DNA from: Paenibacillus sp. PCH8
GTDB lineage: Bacteria; Bacillota; Bacilli; Paenibacillales; Paenibacillaceae
Direction: 5' to 3'
Assembly (NCBI RefSeq): GCF_002968835.1
Contig: NZ_PKQK01000001.1
Location: 1,240,001-1,304,000, forward strand
Length of the DNA stretch: 64,000 bases
Both the position numbers and the translations under genes were made by a program. Under the pieces are notes generated by a model. It did not search any database. It was given only the letters and a program-made list of their open reading frames with translations, and was not told the DNA's origin. This document shows, piece by piece, positions 54,027 to 63,462 of the stretch (its first letter is position 1; every line of letters starts with the position of its first letter).

Positions 54027-54514
54027 TTGTTGAACCGTGTCATTCTGATCGGCCGGTTAACCCGGGATCCTGAGTTGCGTTACACTCCAGCAGGAGTAGC
54101 AGTTACGCAATTCACTTTGGCAGTGGACAGACCGTTTACAAGCCAAGGGGAGAACGGGAAGCGGATTTCATTCCGGTCGTAACCTGGAGACAGCTTGCCG
54201 AGACTTGTGCAAACTATTTGCGCAAAGGACGCCTGGCTGCAGTCGAAGGACGCATTCAAGTACGGAACTACGAGAATAACGAAGGAAAACGTGTATACGT
54301 GACCGAAGTCATTGCCGATAATGTCCGTTTCTTGGAGTCAGCCAACCGTGATAATAACGGTGGTGGCGGTGGGCAACCCGTGCGTGAAGAGCCTTCTTAT
54401 GGAGGCGGCAGCGGACGCGCGAACAATAACAATAATTCGCGTAGCAACAATCAGGATCCTTTTTCCGATGACGGAAAACCGATTGATATATCGGATGATG
54501 ATTTGCCATTTTAA
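54027..54514 (+). pseudogene. ssb: Single-stranded DNA-binding protein, frameshifted
   Basis: SSB coats single-stranded DNA at forks. The start TTG-TTG ([17 protein letters not shown]) follows AAGGAGGGG. The frame runs to [15 protein letters not shown] residues ([12 protein letters not shown]) and then hits a stop at 54180. The rest of the OB fold ([20 protein letters not shown], then [10 protein letters not shown]) continues in another frame down to the normal acidic C-terminal tip DDDLPF. A single missing base in the GGGG run at 54147-54150 explains both halves: five G would read [12 protein letters not shown]. As ssb is normally essential, a sequencing error is as likely as a true mutation. 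Confidence 0.88.
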
Positions 54515-54570
54515 CATGAACCGATACTCTAACGAGATATGGGTTACATGATAGGAAAGGACTGAAAAGC

Positions 54571-54843
54571 ATGGGCTTCAAGCAAAGAGAAGGCGGAGAC
54601 AACGATAAAAGACCGGCACGTCGTGGCGGCCGTAATAAACGTCGTAAAGTGTGCTTCTTCACAGCTAACAAAATTACTCACATCGATTATAAAGATACGG
54701 ACTTGCTTCGTAAATTTGTCAGCGAACGTGGAAAAATTTTGCCACGCCGTGTAACAGGTACTAGCGCTAAATATCAACGCATGTTGACGATTGCAATCAA
54801 ACGCTCCCGTCAAATCGCATTACTGCCATACACAACTGAGTAG
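54571..54843 (+). CDS. rpsR: Ribosomal protein S18
   Basis: A 90-residue, basic small-subunit protein. Central signature [20 protein letters not shown], then [20 protein letters not shown]. The N-terminus is longer and more basic than usual ([12 protein letters not shown]). AGGAAAGG is upstream of the ATG. Third gene of the rpsF operon. Confidence 0.97.
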   Translation: MGFKQREGGDNDKRPARRGGRNKRRKVCFFTANKITHIDYKDTDLLRKFVSERGKILPRRVTGTSAKYQRMLTIAIKRSRQIALLPYTTE

Positions 54844-54865
54844 TTTCTACTTAGCTTGCATACGA

Positions 54866-54896
54866 AGCAGTCGGCTTATAGCCGACTGCTTTTTTA
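54866..54896 (+). terminator. Intrinsic terminator of rpsF-ssb-rpsR
   Basis: AGCAGTCGGC-TTATA-GCCGACTGCT, perfect ten-base stem, followed by TTTTTA. Confidence 0.92.
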
Positions 54897-55060
54897 TATG
54901 TATAAATAGAAACAACATGTACACGCTGACAAGTCAGTTATTCCTATCTCCATAGGTAGAAGCATTCAGGGCTCAAATGAACTATAATAGAGTCTAATCT
55001 ACTGAAAAGGTTCAGGTATCAGGAATAGCTGTCCGATCAGTTTAAACATCAGGAGTGGAT

Positions 55061-55654
55061 ATGAATACATCTAAGCGTAAAGGCAAACATAGAAAAAAGA
55101 GAAGTCTGAAACTCTGGATCGTAGCAACGTTGTTACTATCTATTATATATGTATGGTTACAGCAAAAAGGTGAGATAGACAATATGTGGCCGGGGACAAC
55201 GATACAAGAAACGGTTTCGATTACCGGGCTTCACCCTGTGGTAGCGGAGAATGAGACGTTATTGGTACGCAAGGCAGCGAGGCGAGGAATAGACATCGTG
55301 ATAACGCATGGCTACCGAAGTTCAGAGGAGCAAGATGCACTATTTAATCAAGGACGCTCAAGTACCGGTAGTATCGTTACTAATGCACCTGGTGGAGAGT
55401 CCTATCATAACTATGGATTAGCAATTGATTTTGCACTTCGAACTCCTGAGGGAGATGTAGTGTGGGATATGGAACGGGATGATAACGGCAATGGCAAGAC
55501 AGACTGGATGGAAGTTGTGGATCTCGCCAAAGAGTTAGGGTTCACTTGGGGCGGTGACTGGGCTAACTTTCCGGACTATCCTCACTTACAGATGGATTTT
55601 GGTTTAAGTATCAATGAGTTAAAACGTGGTAAAAGACCTCTGGATTCAAAATAA
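55061..55654 (+). CDS. M15-family peptidoglycan peptidase (VanY/CwlK-like)
   Basis: A 197-residue cell-wall peptidase. An N-terminal signal-anchor (LWIVATLLLSIIYVWL, about 18-33) follows a basic stretch, so it faces outside. The M15 zinc site is visible: ITHGYRSSEEQDALFNQG near 83, the H and D in SYHNYGLAIDFAL near 115-127, and the last H in YPHLQMDFG near 181. Homologues are L-Ala-D-Glu or D-Ala-D-Ala peptidases; the exact bond is not readable. The ATG at 55061 has AGGAG five bases upstream. Confidence 0.87.
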   Translation: MNTSKRKGKHRKKRSLKLWIVATLLLSIIYVWLQQKGEIDNMWPGTTIQETVSITGLHPVVAENETLLVRKAARRGIDIVITHGYRSSEEQDALFNQGRSSTGSIVTNAPGGESYHNYGLAIDFALRTPEGDVVWDMERDDNGNGKTDWMEVVDLAKELGFTWGGDWANFPDYPHLQMDFGLSINELKRGKRPLDSK

Positions 55655-55692
55655 ACAGGTAATATATATTCAATTATATGAATGAATATTAG

Positions 55693-55722
55693 AAAAGCAC
55701 TGCATTATGCAGGGCTTTTTTC
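55693..55722 (+). terminator. Terminator of the M15 peptidase gene
   Basis: AAAGCACTGCAT pairs with ATGCAGGGCTTT and is followed by TTTCTTTC. Confidence 0.75.
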
Positions 55723-55763
55723 TTTCTTTTGTAAAATAAATGATAAAAGATGACAATTTGGTC

Positions 55764-55793
55764 TTTACATTCGCAAATAAATAAAACTATACT
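55764..55793 (+). promoter_or_regulatory. Candidate promoter of the opp operon; AT-rich leader
   Basis: TTTACA (55764-55769), 18 bases, TATACT (55788-55793). This would give oppD a leader of about 580 bases. The whole stretch 55727-56377 is very AT-rich with TATATA runs; no gene, riboswitch class or T-box was recognised in it. Confidence 0.45.
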
Positions 55794-56377
55794 ATATTAA
55801 CTAGGTTGTTACTCCACTCACTCAGATGATCTCAAATGCAACTCTAACTGCTCCAGTTATTCGGATTGCTACTATATAATGAAGACAATCATTACCCCTA
55901 TATATAACACTTACCTTACACATATTAATGATATTACACTATAAACCACACATATATATACATATGATGTAACTACTATGTTATATATATGGTAAAAAGT
56001 TCTTTAACTTATTTACATTTCTTTTCCAAAAGTGCTGAGAGACCTCTTAAATTCCTTGCGAAAAGCCTTTAAAGTATTACTAATATCCAGAACTGTGATA
56101 TAAAAAACATTTATACCAAAAATCTCAAAATAAGCATTGACGTTAACTAAAATTACACGTATGATTACATTAATTATTTTGCTATATAATTCCACTAGGA
56201 ATTGTCAACATTAATTGACCAATGGTCTAAATGAAAGTCTGTTAGATTTGATTCTCCTAAAGATTTGGTATTTTGTATAAACTATCGTTCATCATCTTCA
56301 AGAACATGGAAATATACATTGAATGCATTCTTCATATAAATACGATCAACAGAAAATATGGGGTTAGGGTGATTGAT

Positions 56378-57376
56378 TTGAATACAGAGCTATTGGAAGT
56401 CAGAAATCTAACTACATCATTCAGAATTGAAGATGACTATTATGCAGCAGTTGATCACGTAAACCTCAAGGTTAAGAAAAATGAAGTGTTGGCCATTGTA
56501 GGAGAATCCGGGTCAGGTAAAAGCGCTTTTGCTTTCTCTCTTATGGGCTTGCATAACAAGGCAAAGATTGAAGGTCAGATTCTATATAAAGGTCAAGATA
56601 TCGCTAATATCTCCGCCAACAAGTTAAACAAGCTGCGCGGGAAAGAAATGGGCATGATTTTCCAAGATCCATTATCTGCACTAAATCCTCTAATGATTAT
56701 TGGTGAACAGATTGAAGAGACTCTCACGCTTCATCAGTCCAAACTGTCTTCCAAAGAGAAGAGAGAAAAGGTTATTCACTTATTGAATCAGGTAGGGATT
56801 CCACGTCCCGAACAAATATACAAGCAGTATCCCCACGAATTATCTGGTGGTATGAGACAGAGAATTGTCATCGCGATTGCTATTGCCAACAAACCAGAAC
56901 TACTCATAGCAGATGAACCAACAACGGCGCTTGACGTTACGATTCAACTACAGATTCTGGAGCTGATCCGTGATCTGAAGAACGATATTAACGCAGGCAT
57001 TATTCTGATTACACATGATCTGGGTGTAGTAGCCGAGATGGCTGACCGCGTTGCAGTTATGTATGCAGGTGAAATTGTTGAAATCGCTGATATCTACACA
57101 CTGATGAATGACGCGAAGCATCCGTATACACGTTCACTGTTGAACTCCATTCCTACCTTGTCTGAAGAAAAATCAAAATTGCATGTCATCCAAGGCATTG
57201 TACCTTCACTCAAAAATCTTCCTCGTAAAGGGTGCCGATTCAAGGCCCGAATTCCATGGATTAGTGATTCGGCTCATGAAGAGAACCCACAGATGCATGA
57301 AATTGCGCCAGGTCACTATGTACGGTGTACCTGTTACCAGCACTTTCATTTCCCTGATCAAGCTGAGGAGGAATAA
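56378..57376 (+). CDS. oppD: Oligopeptide ABC transporter ATPase OppD
   Basis: A 332-residue ATPase of the peptide/opine/nickel uptake group. Walker A GESGSGKSAF near 44-53, signature LSGGMRQRI near 160-168, Walker B LLIADEPTTALDV near 176-188 and the switch histidine in LITHDLGVV near 209. The C-terminal oligopeptide domain with cysteines (GCRFKARIP) is present. The start chosen is TTG 56378, six bases after AGGGTG; a GTG three codons earlier is also possible. First gene of an oppDFBCA operon. Confidence 0.92.
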   Translation: MNTELLEVRNLTTSFRIEDDYYAAVDHVNLKVKKNEVLAIVGESGSGKSAFAFSLMGLHNKAKIEGQILYKGQDIANISANKLNKLRGKEMGMIFQDPLSALNPLMIIGEQIEETLTLHQSKLSSKEKREKVIHLLNQVGIPRPEQIYKQYPHELSGGMRQRIVIAIAIANKPELLIADEPTTALDVTIQLQILELIRDLKNDINAGIILITHDLGVVAEMADRVAVMYAGEIVEIADIYTLMNDAKHPYTRSLLNSIPTLSEEKSKLHVIQGIVPSLKNLPRKGCRFKARIPWISDSAHEENPQMHEIAPGHYVRCTCYQHFHFPDQAEEE

Positions 57377-57380
57377 CATA

Positions 57381-58312
57381 ATGGCATTACTCGAAGTAGA
57401 AGGACTTAAGATACACTTTCCGATTCGCGGTGGATTGCTCAAGAGGGAAATTGGCAGTGTAAAGGCTGTTGATGATGTTAGCTTCTCCATTGAGCAAGGT
57501 CAGACCTACGGTTTGGTTGGAGAATCAGGTTCAGGCAAGACGACTACAGGAAGAGCCGTTATTGGACTGAACCACATAACAGCAGGAAAGATCCTTTTCA
57601 ACGGCAAAAACCTGGCTACAGAGCGGCGCAAAGACAGGCAACTCCAGCGGGATGTACAAATGATCTTCCAAGACCCGTACTCATCACTCAACCCAAGAAG
57701 AGGGTTATTGATATCATCGCTGAGCCGTTCCGAAACTATGAACGTCTGACAGCTACCGAGGAGAAAAGACAGGTAAGGGAATTGCTCGAGAAAGTTGGTC
57801 TGAGTCCGGAGTCAATCTACAAGTACCCACATGAGTTCTCTGGGGGACAACGTCAACGGATCGGCATCGCACGAGCCATTGCACTGAAGCCAAAATTGAT
57901 TATTGCGGATGAACCTGTATCAGCACTGGATGTATCGGTACAGGCACAGGTACTTAACTTCATGCAGGAGATTCAAAAGGAATTGAATCTGACTTACCTG
58001 TTCATCAGTCACGATCTCGGCATTATCCGTCATATGTGTGACGAGATTGGAATTATGTACAAAGGTCGATATGTGGAACAGGGAACAACGAATGATATTT
58101 TTGAAAATCCGCAACATATTTATACCAAACGTCTCATTGCAGCCATTCCGGATATGGACCCAACCAAACGAGAGGAAATGGTAGCCTTCCGTCAACAGGT
58201 CAAATCCGAGTATGAACATTCATACCGAAATTTCTTTGATGAGGAAGGGCTTGCATACTCGCTCCAATCCATTTCCGATACTCACCGAGTAGCTCTACCT
58301 CAGAAAGGTTGA
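57381..58312 (+). pseudogene. oppF: Oligopeptide ABC transporter ATPase OppF, frameshifted
   Basis: The second ATPase. The first frame (57381-57749) has GESGSGKTTTGRAVIGL and the Q-loop FQDPYSSLNPR, then leaves the family sequence and stops. The second frame resumes with the expected DIIAEPFRNYERL text, then LSGGQ-type signature (HEFSGGQRQRIGIARAIA), Walker B IIADEPVSALDV and SHDLGIIRH. The span of 932 bases is one short of a whole number of codons. One base missing in the AGAAGAGGG stretch (57697-57705) restores NPRRGVIDIIAEP. A sequencing slip in the G run is a likely alternative to a real mutation. Confidence 0.88.
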
Positions 58313-58319
58313 AGGCCAT

Positions 58320-59282
58320 ATGTGGAAAACGATAGTACGCAGAGTTATCATAATGATCCCTCAGATTATTTTACTAAGTCTTTTGGTCTTTCTGATGGCC
58401 AAAGCGATGCCGGGTGACGCATTAACCGGTTTGCTTGATCCAAGCGTGGATCCCAAAGCACTGGAAGCCCAGCGAGAAAGACTTGGACTAAACAATCCAT
58501 GGTACGTGCAATATTGGGACTGGATCAAAAATGCCATACAAGGTGATTTTGGACAATCCTTCCGCTTCAAAATGCCAGTTACTGACCTGATTGGTCAGCG
58601 TGTAGCCAATACGTTCTGGCTTGCACTGACGACACTTGTACTGACTTACCTGATTGCTATTCCACTGGGTATCATCAGTGGTCGTTATAACGATACTTGG
58701 TCTGACCGGTTGATCACAGGTTACACATACTTGGGCTTTGCTGCACCATTGTTCATCTTCGCGCTGGTGATGGTATGGATCTTCGGATTTCACTTCGGCT
58801 GGTTCCCAACAGGAGGAAGTGTCGAGCCTGGACTTATACCAGGTACATTCAGCTACGTCATGAGCAAGTTCTATCATCTATTATTACCGGCACTATCTAT
58901 GGCACTGATTACGACGGTATCTACCGTTCAATACTTGCGTAGTGAAATCATTGATATCAAGCATAAGGAATTCGTTATTACGGCAAGAGCCAAGGGTGCA
59001 TCAGAATCCCGGATCTATAACAGACACATCTTGAGGAACTCGCTATTACCTATTGCCGCATTCTTCGGATATGAGATTACAGGACTTATCGGAGGTACGG
59101 TATTTATCGAAAGCATATTCAGTTATCCGGGTATGGGGCAGTTGTTCCTGAGTTCCATCTCTTTGCGTGACTTTAGCGTTGTGACTGCACTCGTATTGTT
59201 ATATGGCGTAGCTTCCATTCTCGGGGCATTGCTGTCTGACATAATTCTGGGAATTGTAGATCCGCGTATACGGATCAAGTAA
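58320..59282 (+). CDS. oppB: Oligopeptide ABC transporter permease OppB
   Basis: A 320-residue permease with six membrane segments. The N-terminal signature PGDALTGLLDP near 31 and the EAA loop ARAKGASESRIYNRHILRNS near 222 are clear, as is GTVFIESIFSYPGMGQL near 260. AAGGTTGAAGG precedes the ATG. It starts eight bases after oppF. Confidence 0.94.
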   Translation: MWKTIVRRVIIMIPQIILLSLLVFLMAKAMPGDALTGLLDPSVDPKALEAQRERLGLNNPWYVQYWDWIKNAIQGDFGQSFRFKMPVTDLIGQRVANTFWLALTTLVLTYLIAIPLGIISGRYNDTWSDRLITGYTYLGFAAPLFIFALVMVWIFGFHFGWFPTGGSVEPGLIPGTFSYVMSKFYHLLLPALSMALITTVSTVQYLRSEIIDIKHKEFVITARAKGASESRIYNRHILRNSLLPIAAFFGYEITGLIGGTVFIESIFSYPGMGQLFLSSISLRDFSVVTALVLLYGVASILGALLSDIILGIVDPRIRIK

Positions 59283-59311
59283 GAACTTGAAGATTTCGGG
59301 GTGAAAACAAG

Positions 59312-60217
59312 ATGAGCAAGGCCAACGAGGTAGTTGTAACTTCACAAAAGGTTGATAAAAGCCCCTCTAGCTTGAATATCTTATGGAGGGAGCTTGTCAG
59401 AGATAAGGTGGCACTAATCTCGCTCATTTTCTTGGGCTTGGTCATGTTGCTTGTATATGGTACATCTCTCATTCTGAATCAGGACGATATCGTACGTGTG
59501 GATCTGTTCGCGTTATATGAACCGCCTTCTGCGCAATATTGGCTTGGAACAGACTACGGAGGACGCGATGTATTTGGCCAACTGGTTATAGGTACACGTA
59601 ACTCACTGACCATTGGTATTATCGTAACGTTAATGACTGGCTTCATAGGTATCTTCATTGGCCTTTTATCCGGTTATTTCGGTGGAATGATTGACAACCT
59701 GTTTATGCGTGTTGTTGATTTCTTCATGATCCTTCCGATGTTGATGATTGTTATCGCGTTTGTTACGGCAGTACCGAAATACAATATCATCTCGTTCTCT
59801 CTTATCATGACCGCATTCCTCTGGATGGGGATTGCCAGGTTGATTCGCTCCAAAGCGTTACAGGAACGGGAATTGGACTATGTAAAAGCATCAAAAACAT
59901 TAGGTTCTTCCCATTTGAAGATTATGCTTTCACAGGTTCTTCCGAATCTAAGCTCCATTATCATTGTAACGATGACATTGAATCTCGCTGCCAACATTGG
60001 CCTCGAATCCGGTCTGTCATTCTTGGGATTTGGTTTTCCCGAGAGTACGCCCAGTCTTGGAACACTTGTAAGCTATGCACGTAATCCGCAAACCCTGGAA
60101 TCCAGATGGTGGATATGGCTACCCGCATCGGTACTAATTCTGGTACTGATGTTGAGTATAAATAATGTCGGACAAGCCCTAAAGCGTGCGACTGATGCAA
60201 GACAAAGAAGAGGTTAA
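59312..60217 (+). CDS. oppC: Oligopeptide ABC transporter permease OppC
   Basis: A 301-residue permease. An N-terminal OppC-N segment (ELVRDKVALISLIFLGLVML), LGTDYGGRDVFGQLVIGTRN near 76-95, and the EAA loop LDYVKASKTLGSSHLKIMLS near 190 are present. GGGTGAAAAC precedes the ATG. It overlaps the reading frame upstream of oppA but not oppA itself. Confidence 0.94.
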   Translation: MSKANEVVVTSQKVDKSPSSLNILWRELVRDKVALISLIFLGLVMLLVYGTSLILNQDDIVRVDLFALYEPPSAQYWLGTDYGGRDVFGQLVIGTRNSLTIGIIVTLMTGFIGIFIGLLSGYFGGMIDNLFMRVVDFFMILPMLMIVIAFVTAVPKYNIISFSLIMTAFLWMGIARLIRSKALQERELDYVKASKTLGSSHLKIMLSQVLPNLSSIIIVTMTLNLAANIGLESGLSFLGFGFPESTPSLGTLVSYARNPQTLESRWWIWLPASVLILVLMLSINNVGQALKRATDARQRRG

Positions 60218-60236
60218 AAAAAGGGAGGAAAGGTTC

Positions 60237-62063
60237 ATGAAAAAGGGATTATTTTCACGGGGACTATTTTTCACGATGATGCTGGTCTTCGTACTGGCGC
60301 TTGCGGCTTGCTCGGAGAAAGAGGCGGCAACACCAGCGCCTACTTCGAACACAGGGGAAACAAAGACAGAGGTAAAACCTGCTAAAGAAGAGGGCGTTTA
60401 CTCCATTGAAGACTTCAACAATGTCAAGACGAATGAAGGTACTGCGATCGAAGGTGGATCCATTACATTCGGACTTGTATCGGATACGGCTTTTGAAGGT
60501 ACATTGAACTACAACTTCTACTCCGGTAACCCGGATGTACAGGTTCTTCAATGGTTTGATGAAGGCTTGCTAACTTGGGATAAAGACTATGTGTACACCA
60601 ATGATGGTGCAGCAACATATGAGACATCCGAAGATGGCAAAACATTCACATTGACCATTCGTGACAATGTAAACTGGCATGATGGTAAGCCGGTAACGGC
60701 TGAGGATCTGCAATTTGCTTATGAAGTAATCGGTAACAAAGCGTATGATGGTCCACGTTACGACTCCAACTTTACTACTGTAGTAGGTATGGATGAGTTC
60801 CATGCGGGAACAGCAAAAACAATCTCTGGTATTAAAGTGCTGAGCGACAAACAAATCAGCATTACGTATAAAGAGTCCACACCATCCTTGCTGACAGGTG
60901 GCGTATGGACGTATCCACTTGCTAAACATATCTTCGGAGATATGGATGTAGCGAAAATGTCTTCTTCCAAAGAAGTACGTGAAAAACCAATTGGTTATGG
61001 TCCATTTAAAGTGGATGTCATCACACCAGGGGAGTCTGTAACTTTTGTTAAAAATGAAGACTACTGGCGCGGAGCTCCAAAACTGGACAAAGTAACTCTG
61101 AAAGTTATCAACCCGACAACGGTTGTTCAAGAATTGAAATCTGGCGGAGTAGACCTCGTGGATGCATTCCCGACAGATCAATACAAAGACAATGCTAACC
61201 TGTCCAACGTAGAATTCCTGGGTGCAATCGATCGTGCTTATACGTACATCGGATTCAAACTGGGTACGTGGGATGAAGAGAATGGAAAAGTTGTAAGCAA
61301 TGCTGAAGCAAAAATGGGCGACAAAAAATTGCGTAAAGCAATGTGGATGGCTGTAGATAACGATCAAGTAGGTAAACGTTTCTATAACGGTCTGCGTTGG
61401 AATGCAACAACCTTGATTCCACCGTCTCACCCAGAATTCCATGATTCCAACAATCCGGGTGTAACGTATGATCCAGAAGCAGCGAAAGCATTGCTTGAGG
61501 AAGCTGGTTACAAACTGGATGGTGAATTCCGTACCAATCCGGACGGAACACCACTCGAAATCAACTTTGTATCCATGACGGGTGGCGACACAGCTGAACC
61601 CTTGGCACGTTACTACGTTCAATCCTGGGCAGCTATTGGTTTGAAAGTAAACCTGGAAATGGTTGAGTTCAACAGCTTCTACGACCGTGTAGGTAACACG
61701 GGTAAAGATGATCCAAACGTAGATGTGTATCAAGCCGCATGGGGCGTTGGTATTGACGTAGATCCATCCGGCCTGTATGGCCGTGATGCACTCTACAACT
61801 TCTCCAGATTCTCCAGCGAAGAGAATGATAAATTGCTGGCACAAGGTGTCTCTGCTGAAGCATTCGATGTAGACAAGCGTAAAGAGATCTACAATCAATG
61901 GCAGCAATACATGGTGGATGAAGTACCTGTATTCCCAACACTGTATCGTGCAGTTGTAGCACCGGTTAACAAACGTGTAATGAACTACGCGATCGGTGAT
62001 GGAACAGGCGTTTACCTAAACGATCTGCAAGTTAATGCAGATAAAGCTGTAGTGGCTGAGTAA
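60237..62063 (+). CDS. oppA: Oligopeptide-binding lipoprotein OppA
   Basis: A 608-residue substrate-binding lipoprotein (SBP family 5). The signal peptide ends in lipobox LAAC near residue 24. VNWHDGKPVTAEDLQFAYE near 143 and the GYGPFKVDVITPGESV block are typical. The start is ATG 60237 behind AAGGGAGGAAAGG. It is the last gene of the operon; the order D-F-B-C-A differs from the A-B-C-D-F order of Bacillus. Confidence 0.94.
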   Translation: MKKGLFSRGLFFTMMLVFVLALAACSEKEAATPAPTSNTGETKTEVKPAKEEGVYSIEDFNNVKTNEGTAIEGGSITFGLVSDTAFEGTLNYNFYSGNPDVQVLQWFDEGLLTWDKDYVYTNDGAATYETSEDGKTFTLTIRDNVNWHDGKPVTAEDLQFAYEVIGNKAYDGPRYDSNFTTVVGMDEFHAGTAKTISGIKVLSDKQISITYKESTPSLLTGGVWTYPLAKHIFGDMDVAKMSSSKEVREKPIGYGPFKVDVITPGESVTFVKNEDYWRGAPKLDKVTLKVINPTTVVQELKSGGVDLVDAFPTDQYKDNANLSNVEFLGAIDRAYTYIGFKLGTWDEENGKVVSNAEAKMGDKKLRKAMWMAVDNDQVGKRFYNGLRWNATTLIPPSHPEFHDSNNPGVTYDPEAAKALLEEAGYKLDGEFRTNPDGTPLEINFVSMTGGDTAEPLARYYVQSWAAIGLKVNLEMVEFNSFYDRVGNTGKDDPNVDVYQAAWGVGIDVDPSGLYGRDALYNFSRFSSEENDKLLAQGVSAEAFDVDKRKEIYNQWQQYMVDEVPVFPTLYRAVVAPVNKRVMNYAIGDGTGVYLNDLQVNADKAVVAE

Positions 62064-62133
62064 TACAATCAAATTAGCAGCTGTAAGGATTGGGGTCCTT
62101 TAAGTAGTTTGTTGCTAAAAATCAACATAAAAG

Positions 62134-62183
62134 CATGAATTCTGTACACTTTGGCATGGGTGTATGGGGTTCATGTTTTTTTT
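62134..62183 (+). terminator. Terminator of the opp operon
   Basis: CATGAA ... TTCATG with inner TACAC/GTGTA pairs, followed by eight T. The stem has an internal loop. Confidence 0.65.
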
Positions 62184-62278
62184 GTAACCAAAATATAAAA
62201 AAAATTTAACTTTTTTTCAAAAAAGTGCAGACAAAGTGCCTCCTCACTTCGTCTATATAGGTAAGAGGTGATCATCTT

Positions 62279-63169
62279 ATGAAAACATGGTGGAAACGAG
62301 CGGGTATGCTGCTGGCTCTGCTGGTCATTATATATTTGGGTGTGAAACCGGACATGCTGGTAGGCAAACCGGGGATTAAAGCAGAATCTGCTGTACTAAT
62401 GGATATGAACTCCGAACAGGTCCTCATGGATTTCAATGGCTCTGAAGAAATTGCTCCAGCAGGTGTCAGCAAGTTGATGACAGAACTGCTCGTGATGGAG
62501 GCCGTGATTAATGGAGATATCGGGTGGGATGATCTTGTTCATGTGAGTCTGTATGCCAGTTCAGTGGGCGGCAGTCAGCTGACTATGAAACAGGGAGAGC
62601 AATTCACTGTGCAGGAGTTGTTCCAGGTTGTAGCTGTCTATTCAGCGAATGATGCAGCGGTTGCCCTGGCTGAACATATTAGTGGTACAGAGCAGAAGTT
62701 TGTCCAGCAAATGAATCAGAAAGCGAATCAGATTGGCATGTCGGACGGTACACACTTCACGAACTCAACAGGTCTCAGTGAAAAGTTGCTTGGTCCTAAC
62801 CGTCCACAGGAAATACAGGGGCAGACCGTAATGACGGCTGTAGATGCATGTAAGCTTGCACGATATCTGCTCAGTAACCATCCCGAGATTCTAAGAGTCT
62901 CCAGTCAAGTGCAAGTATCAATGCATCAAAAAGGAATGTACATGAGTAACACCAACTGGATGTTGTCCTCCATTGGTGGACCCTATGCTTACGACGGGAA
63001 TGACGGATTGAAGACGGGGTATGATGAAAATTCCGGGTATCATTTTGTTGGAACAGCAGAACGGGATGGCAAAAGGCTGATTTCAGTGGTATTTGGAACA
63101 GATACGCGTGAAGGACGTTTTATTGAGACACGGAAGCTGTTGAATTATGGATTTTCGGGTTCGAAATAA
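62279..63169 (+). CDS. DacF-like D-Ala-D-Ala carboxypeptidase homologue lacking the catalytic serine
   Basis: A 296-residue exported S11-family protein with an N-terminal signal-anchor (MLLALLVIIYLGV). The SxxK motif reads APAGVSKLMT: where the nucleophile serine should be, residue 62 is Gly (codon GGT, 62462-62464); AGT would restore it. The lysine (65), the second motif (YSANDA) and the third (GLKTGYDENSGYHF) are intact. Either a pseudoenzyme, or a one-base error or mutation. AAGAGGTG precedes the ATG. No C-terminal anchor domain follows. Confidence 0.85.
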   Translation: MKTWWKRAGMLLALLVIIYLGVKPDMLVGKPGIKAESAVLMDMNSEQVLMDFNGSEEIAPAGVSKLMTELLVMEAVINGDIGWDDLVHVSLYASSVGGSQLTMKQGEQFTVQELFQVVAVYSANDAAVALAEHISGTEQKFVQQMNQKANQIGMSDGTHFTNSTGLSEKLLGPNRPQEIQGQTVMTAVDACKLARYLLSNHPEILRVSSQVQVSMHQKGMYMSNTNWMLSSIGGPYAYDGNDGLKTGYDENSGYHFVGTAERDGKRLISVVFGTDTREGRFIETRKLLNYGFSGSK

Positions 63170-63178
63170 AGGGTGATT

Positions 63179-63390
63179 ATGGACATCATCAAGGGTTATG
63201 CTCTCACACTTACGATGGCTTGGACACTACAGCAACTGGGATACATAGAAGGAATGACAGATTGAACGACCCCGATCATTCCTGCGGAAGCAACCATAAT
63301 TCTGCAACGTGTACTTAAACTGGATATGCCTGCATCCCTTACAGGTTTTGCAGATATCTTGCCCGAGAATGAAGCTTCTGTCCCGCAGGT
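63179..63390 (+). pseudogene. Possible SLH-domain remnant
   Basis: From an ATG at 63179 the frame reads LQQLGYIEGMTD, a TGA stop (63263-63265), then TTPIIPAEATIILQRVLKLD. Read through, this resembles one S-layer homology repeat (hydrophobic helix, GYIEG, D-T, P, AEA--IL-R-L). GGA in place of TGA would give DGTTP. No full SLH gene is nearby, so it looks like a decayed fragment after the DacF-like gene. Weak evidence. Confidence 0.35.
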
Positions 63391-63415
63391 TCTATTGAAC
63401 CTGCGGGCAGCTTTA
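63382..63415 (+). terminator. Intrinsic terminator before the MFS gene
   Basis: CCCGCAGGTTC-TATT-GAACCTGCGGG, perfect 11-base stem, followed by CAGCTTTATA (moderate T content). It likely ends transcription from the DacF-like gene. Confidence 0.75.
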
Positions 63416-63462
63416 TATTATCGGATCAGAGGTATAATGAACCAGATAATCATATTAATGAA

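Noticed and set aside
60570..61907. A 445-codon open frame on the minus strand opposite oppA
   Set aside because: It is antisense to a clear oppA, rich in Cys/Phe/Val from reversed codons, and has no ribosome site.
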